Made by a program: the position numbers and the translations under genes. Positions 60,472 through 64,000 of a stretch of 64,000 bases of DNA are shown here, piece by piece. Numbering within the stretch: the stretch's first letter is position 1; each line of letters opens with the position of its first letter. The DNA lies in NCBI RefSeq assembly GCF_002102475.1, contig NZ_MSQD01000005.1:111799-175798 (forward strand). The letters run 5' to 3'. A model generated the notes under the pieces. The model saw only the letters and a list, made by a program, of their open reading frames with translations, was not told the origin of the DNA and did no database searches. The DNA comes from Thermoanaerobacterium sp. PSU-2 (GTDB taxonomy: Bacteria > Bacillota > Thermoanaerobacteria > Thermoanaerobacterales > Thermoanaerobacteraceae).

Positions 60472-61892
60472 TATTTACACACCCGTATTTTTAAATTATC
60501 AATGCCAATAATCTTTATACCTATATTATATAGTAATTTTATATATTGTACCATATCTTTTTTTATGAGTTCACCAGGACACAAAAGCGGAACACCCGGT
60601 GGATATGGAATTACATAATCAAGTGAAACCATTCCTACAGCTTCATCTATGCTTACATAATCATACTCTCTGTTTACAGCGTCTTTTGGTTTCATAGCCA
60701 TTTCAGGAATTTCTGGGCGACCGTTGCTATCAAAATAACTTAATTTTTCATATCTTTTGTACTTTAAAAGACCTTTGATAGACTCTATTAGCTTGTCAAA
60801 AGATGATTCGTCATCAGCTACGGTCATTATGGCAAGTATATTTCTGTAATCTGACATTTCCATCTGAATGTTGAATTTTTCTCGCAGTATACTTTCCGCC
60901 ACATTTCCAGACATGCCTATTCCACTTACATTGATGGTAAGCTTTGTAACATCGTAATCGTAGATTCCGTACTTGCCAATGACATCATCGCCAATACACT
61001 TTATACCATCTATTTCATTGATAACATCTCTTGCTTGAATCGATAGATCTACACATCTATCAAGCAATGCTTTGCCTTCCCTCTCCATAAAATCTCTGGC
61101 TAAATCAATTGATGTCATCAAAATATAAGAAGGAGATGTTGATTGATAAAGGCTTAAGTAAAACCTTAATCTATCAATATCTATCCTATCTGTATTCACA
61201 TGCAAAATTGAGCTTTGCGTAAATGCAGGCAAAGTTTTGTGAACACTCTCAATCACAATATCTGCACCAACTGAAGATGCCGATAATGGCAATCTATCAG
61301 AAAATGCAAAATGGGCCCCATGTGCCTCGTCTACTATCAATACCTTGTCGTATTTATGAACTAAATACACCACTTTATTTATATCGACACAGAAACCATA
61401 ATAATTTGGATATGTAATAACCACTGCCTTTACATTCTTATGTTTTATAAGGAGCTTTTCAAGCTCATCTATGGATATACCCATAGCTATGTCATCTTCA
61501 TCGTCTATAAGCGGTTCTAAATAAATTGGTATGGCACCAGTAAGTATCAATCCATTATAGACAGATTTATGAGAATTTCTTTGAACAACTACCATATCAC
61601 CATCATTCAAGACTGACGACATTGCTGCATATATTCCACACGTAGTTCCATTGACGAGAAAGAAAGATGATTTCGCTCCAAATGCTTTTGCAGCAAGTCT
61701 TTCTGCTTCTAAAATCGGGCCATGTGGATCATGAAGATTGTCTGTCCCAGGAACTTCTGTCAAATCTATTTTAGCAATATTTTCAATGTATTTCCGGGAA
61801 ATATTTTTCCCTTCCTTATGTCCAGGCATGTGATATGGTATTGTACCGTCTTCAACATATTTAATCAATGCTTCATAAAGCGGTACTGTCAA
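60471..61892 (-). CDS. Orn/Lys/Arg decarboxylase family protein (YaaO-like)
   Basis: 473 residues from TTG 61892; the GTG at 61901 lies before the ribosome site. PLP-fold features: YHMPGHKEG, GTTCGIYAAMSSVL, VDEAHGAHFAF and the Lys that binds PLP in ESVHKTLPAFTQS. The family includes lysine, arginine and ornithine decarboxylases; substrate not determined. As in Bacillus (yaaO), it sits between csfB and tmk. Confidence 0.9.
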   Translation of the reverse strand: MTVPLYEALIKYVEDGTIPYHMPGHKEGKNISRKYIENIAKIDLTEVPGTDNLHDPHGPILEAERLAAKAFGAKSSFFLVNGTTCGIYAAMSSVLNDGDMVVVQRNSHKSVYNGLILTGAIPIYLEPLIDDEDDIAMGISIDELEKLLIKHKNVKAVVITYPNYYGFCVDINKVVYLVHKYDKVLIVDEAHGAHFAFSDRLPLSASSVGADIVIESVHKTLPAFTQSSILHVNTDRIDIDRLRFYLSLYQSTSPSYILMTSIDLARDFMEREGKALLDRCVDLSIQARDVINEIDGIKCIGDDVIGKYGIYDYDVTKLTINVSGIGMSGNVAESILREKFNIQMEMSDYRNILAIMTVADDESSFDKLIESIKGLLKYKRYEKLSYFDSNGRPEIPEMAMKPKDAVNREYDYVSIDEAVGMVSLDYVIPYPPGVPLLCPGELIKKDMVQYIKLLYNIGIKIIGIDNLKIRVCK

Positions 61893-61952
61893 TTTTATCA
61901 CCTTTTCACGTATTATACATATATAATACCATATAACACTAATTATTGCCTA

Positions 61953-61987
61953 TAAAAAATATGAGGACATATTTCAACAGTCCTCAT
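61953..61987 (-). terminator. Terminator overlapping the csfB stop
   Basis: ATGAGGAC (61961-61968) and GTCCTCAT (61980-61987) form the stem; on the minus strand ATTTTTTAT follows. The csfB stop codon lies in the loop. Confidence 0.75.
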
Positions 61988-62183
61988 ATTCAAAATCTTT
62001 TTTGTAGTTGCGCCAGATATCTATCATCTTTTTTCTGTAATATTCGTACTTTGCATCATCTGGAGATATGTGAGCGATTATTTTCTGGCAGTCATTGCAT
62101 AAAAATTCTCCCAATACATCGATACCGTCTGTCTTTTCATGATTGCATATAAAGCACTTTTTAGTTTTTAACATGCTTTCCAT
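61974..62183 (-). CDS. csfB: Sigma-G inhibitor Gin (CsfB) homologue
   Basis: 69 residues. A four-Cys zinc ribbon, CFICNHEKTDGIDVLGEFLCNDC, is followed by a basic helix (YYRKKMIDIWRNYKK). CsfB/Gin binds sigma-G and sigma-E in Bacillus. Position next to the yaaO-like gene and tmk matches Bacillus order, which supports the assignment. Confidence 0.85.
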   Translation of the reverse strand: MESMLKTKKCFICNHEKTDGIDVLGEFLCNDCQKIIAHISPDDAKYEYYRKKMIDIWRNYKKDFEYEDC

Positions 62184-62279
62184 ATGCTACACCATCTTTC
62201 ATAATATTCTAATATAATTATTTCCATAGTAACCAGTATCTATACGCTTTCTTATTAACATTATATTATTTTAAGAATA

Positions 62280-62320
62280 AAAAAAGGCAGGTCTAAGTGC
62301 ATTTTGCACCAAGCCCTGCA
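62280..62320 (-). terminator. Terminator of the tag-glucokinase unit
   Basis: Minus strand: CAGGGCTTGGTGCA, loop AAAT, TGCACTTAGACCTG, then CCTTTTTTATT, three bases or so of mismatch in the stem. Confidence 0.7.
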
Positions 62321-62329
62321 TGTATTTTT

Positions 62330-62902
62330 TTATGAGTTAAATTGCAATAGCTCCTTATGTCTGAAACACGATATTATATGGTCATTTACAATTCCAGTCG
62401 CTTGCATGTGTGAATATATTATTGTGGACCCCACAAATTTAAACCCTCTTTTTTTAAGATCATTACTTATCTTATCAGATAATGATGTTTTAGCAGGTAC
62501 TTCGTCAATGCTTTCCCAATAATTTATGATAGGCCTTCCGTCTGTGAAACTCCAAATATACGTATCAAAACTACCAAATTCTCTTTGAATTTCTAAAAAG
62601 GCCTTAGCGTTTGCTATAGACGATTCTATTTTTCTTTTATTGCGAATAATGCCAACGTCATTTAAAAGCTCCTGCACCTTTTTCTCATCAAAGAGCGAAA
62701 CTTTTTGTGGATCAAATCCGCTATATGCCTTTCTGTAATTATCTCTTTTTTTAAGGATCGTAAGCCAATTTAATCCCGCCTGTGCCGATTCCAACACTAA
62801 AAATTCAAAGTGGACCATATCATCGTGTACTGGTACTCCCCACTCTGTATCGTGATATTTTATGTATATTTCATCTTTGAGGCACCAAGGACATCGATCC
62901 AT
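62330..62902 (-). CDS. tag: DNA-3-methyladenine glycosylase I
   Basis: 190 residues from ATG 62902 after AAGGAGG. Family motifs: RCPWCLKDEIYIKYHDTEWGVPVHDD, FEFLVLESAQAGLNWLTILKKRDNYR and the zinc-site end HIISCFRH. It removes 3-methyladenine from alkylated DNA. Eleven bases downstream of the glucokinase gene. Confidence 0.95.
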   Translation of the reverse strand: MDRCPWCLKDEIYIKYHDTEWGVPVHDDMVHFEFLVLESAQAGLNWLTILKKRDNYRKAYSGFDPQKVSLFDEKKVQELLNDVGIIRNKRKIESSIANAKAFLEIQREFGSFDTYIWSFTDGRPIINYWESIDEVPAKTSLSDKISNDLKKRGFKFVGSTIIYSHMQATGIVNDHIISCFRHKELLQFNS

Positions 62903-62912
62903 TTTTTCCTCC

Positions 62913-63860
62913 TTACAATACCAGCGATGCTGCACCTATAAGACCCACATTTCCACCAAGCTTTGCCTTAACAACTTTGCAAATCTGCCTATTTGGCTTT
63001 AATGCTCTTTCGTCAACTGTCCTCATCATTTTGTCATACAAGACATCCCATTGGCTTGACAATCCGCCACCTATTATTATAAGTTCAGGGTTATAAAATG
63101 CCATTATGTTTACAATACCTATTCCCAAATAAAATGCTTCATTCTCAATAAGCTCTAAAGACAATTTATCACCAGATTTTGCAGCATCAAAAATATCTTC
63201 TGCTTTTAATTCACCTAAAGGTTTGTCTTTGAGAATAGTATCTTTTCCAGACTCGATATGTTTTTTTGCAAATTTAACTAATGATGTGCCAGAAGCATAA
63301 GACTCTAAACATCCAGGATTGCCGCAATTGCACCATCTAGGCCCGTCAAAGTTTATGGTGTGATGTCCTATCTCAGCAGCATTTGAATTTGCGCCATTGT
63401 ACAACTTTCCATCAATTATGGCGCCACCACCGATACCTGTGCTTACAGTCATATAAACCATATTATTTATTCCTTGTCCAGCACCAAATAAATGCTCAGC
63501 AAGTGCCGCAACATTAGCATCGTTGTTAAGTTTTATCTCTGTATCAAAATCTCTCTTTAATATGTCCACCAATGGAATGTCAATCCATCCAGGTAGATTA
63601 GGAGGACATTCCACCACGCCTCTATCTGCATTCAAAGGTCCTGGAGCACCTATCCCAATACCTGCAATCTGGCTGACATCTATATTCAATTTATTCAAAG
63701 ATTCTATTATGCTTTTCTTTATGTTGTCTATTACATGTTGCGGTCCTTTATCTGCCTCTGTAGGTATTTTTACATTGCACAAAATATTTCCGTCCTCATC
63801 CATAATGCCGGTATTTATCTTTGTACCGCCAAGATCTACACCGCATGCAAACTTTTTCAC
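62913..63860 (-). CDS. ROK-family glucokinase
   Basis: 315 residues from GTG 63860, seven bases after GGAGGAG. ATP-binding CGVDLGGTKINTGIMD, sugar-binding GIGAPGPLNAD and LPGWIDIPL, NDANVAALAEHLFGAGQG, and the ROK zinc site GHHTINFDGPRWCNCGNPGCLESYASG. It phosphorylates glucose; ROK members in Firmicutes can also be repressors, but no HTH domain is present here. A candidate -35 TTGACA lies at 63922-63927. Confidence 0.93.
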   Translation of the reverse strand: MKKFACGVDLGGTKINTGIMDEDGNILCNVKIPTEADKGPQHVIDNIKKSIIESLNKLNIDVSQIAGIGIGAPGPLNADRGVVECPPNLPGWIDIPLVDILKRDFDTEIKLNNDANVAALAEHLFGAGQGINNMVYMTVSTGIGGGAIIDGKLYNGANSNAAEIGHHTINFDGPRWCNCGNPGCLESYASGTSLVKFAKKHIESGKDTILKDKPLGELKAEDIFDAAKSGDKLSLELIENEAFYLGIGIVNIMAFYNPELIIIGGGLSSQWDVLYDKMMRTVDERALKPNRQICKVVKAKLGGNVGLIGAASLVL

Positions 63861-63938
63861 AAACACTCCTCCTAAGCAAACTAAATTATTCTACTTCTAT
63901 ATTCATATAGGTTTTCCAATTTGTCAATATAAAAATTA

Positions 63939-63961
63939 AAAACTCCTTAAATAGGAGTTTT
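63939..63961. terminator. Possible terminator between divergent units
   Basis: AAAACTCC (63939-63946) and GGAGTTTT (63954-63961) around a seven-base loop. Confidence 0.5.
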
Positions 63962-63978
63962 GCTTAGGGGGCTAATAT

Positions 63979-64000
63979 ATGAAATTTTTACCGGCAGCGA
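63979..64000 (+). CDS. Start of an unidentified gene, cut by window edge
   Basis: ATG at 63979 is preceded by AGGGGG at eight bases and opens a frame MKFLPAA to the end of the window. Too short to identify. Confidence 0.4.

Overview
The window looks like chromosomal DNA of an AT-rich, anaerobic, spore-forming Firmicute. Thermoanaerobacterium or a close relative is my best guess, from gene content and protein style rather than any database search. Supporting markers are an energy-converting Ech [NiFe] hydrogenase with its own hyp maturation set, a clostridial-type asrABC sulfite reductase, spore genes (spmAB, a Gin/CsfB homologue, a SleB-type hydrolase, YabE- and YaaT-like proteins), the holB/yaaR/yaaQ/tmk block, and a T-box leader on metG.

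Layout. (1) 1-10.3 kb is an accessory island of small exported, lipoprotein and membrane genes, mostly on the minus strand, with almost no recognisable enzymes. It holds a recent 666-bp duplication (1541-2206 and 7415-8080), a deleted copy of a regulator locus (9060-9200), a three-copy promoter-like repeat and a GAF/HTH regulator. (2) 10.3-13.3 kb is asrABC. (3) 13.3-19.3 kb holds a B12-binding radical SAM protein, a HAD phosphatase, a nitronate monooxygenase that seems to start at AUA, a DEAD-box helicase, a GNAT enzyme and a SleB-like hydrolase. (4) 19.3-30.1 kb is one long minus-strand operon, echABCDEF-hypABFCDE. (5) 30.1-40.5 kb contains a short FtsH-like protease, a NifX-like protein, an Mrp ATPase, an HPr-like protein without the phosphorylated His, rsmA, a G5/3D-domain protein, tatD and two transporters. 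(6) 40.5-44.4 kb contains a beta-propeller-like lipoprotein under a promoter module shared with the first island, and a GntR-ABC operon with its own operator. (7) 44.5-64 kb is conserved core: T-box-metG, cca, spmAB, abrB-like, a CDF transporter, rsmI-trmN6, arcA, an exported phosphatase-like membrane protein with TauE/SafE and DUF1634 partners, yaaT-holB-yaaR-yaaQ-tmk-decarboxylase-csfB, tag and glucokinase.

How it fits together. Ech couples ferredoxin oxidation to H2 formation and ion pumping; the hyp genes in the same transcript build its NiFe site. AsrABC is a second sink for electrons. Both units carry Rex-like operators (TTGTTAAATAA half-sites) in their upstream regions, which suggests shared NADH/NAD+ control.

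The least explained signal is a conserved ~95-bp promoter module. It consists of two GTGCCGAA-type palindromes 33-34 bp apart, then TTCCCA-N17-TATAAT. It occurs twice, in opposite orientations and 37 kb apart, each time just upstream of a gene for an exported protein. Together with the second promoter repeat (CTGTAACGAAAT) and the GAF/HTH regulator beside it, it points to a dedicated, possibly undescribed regulatory circuit for surface or secreted proteins. No CRISPR array, rRNA, tRNA, prophage or insertion sequence was seen.
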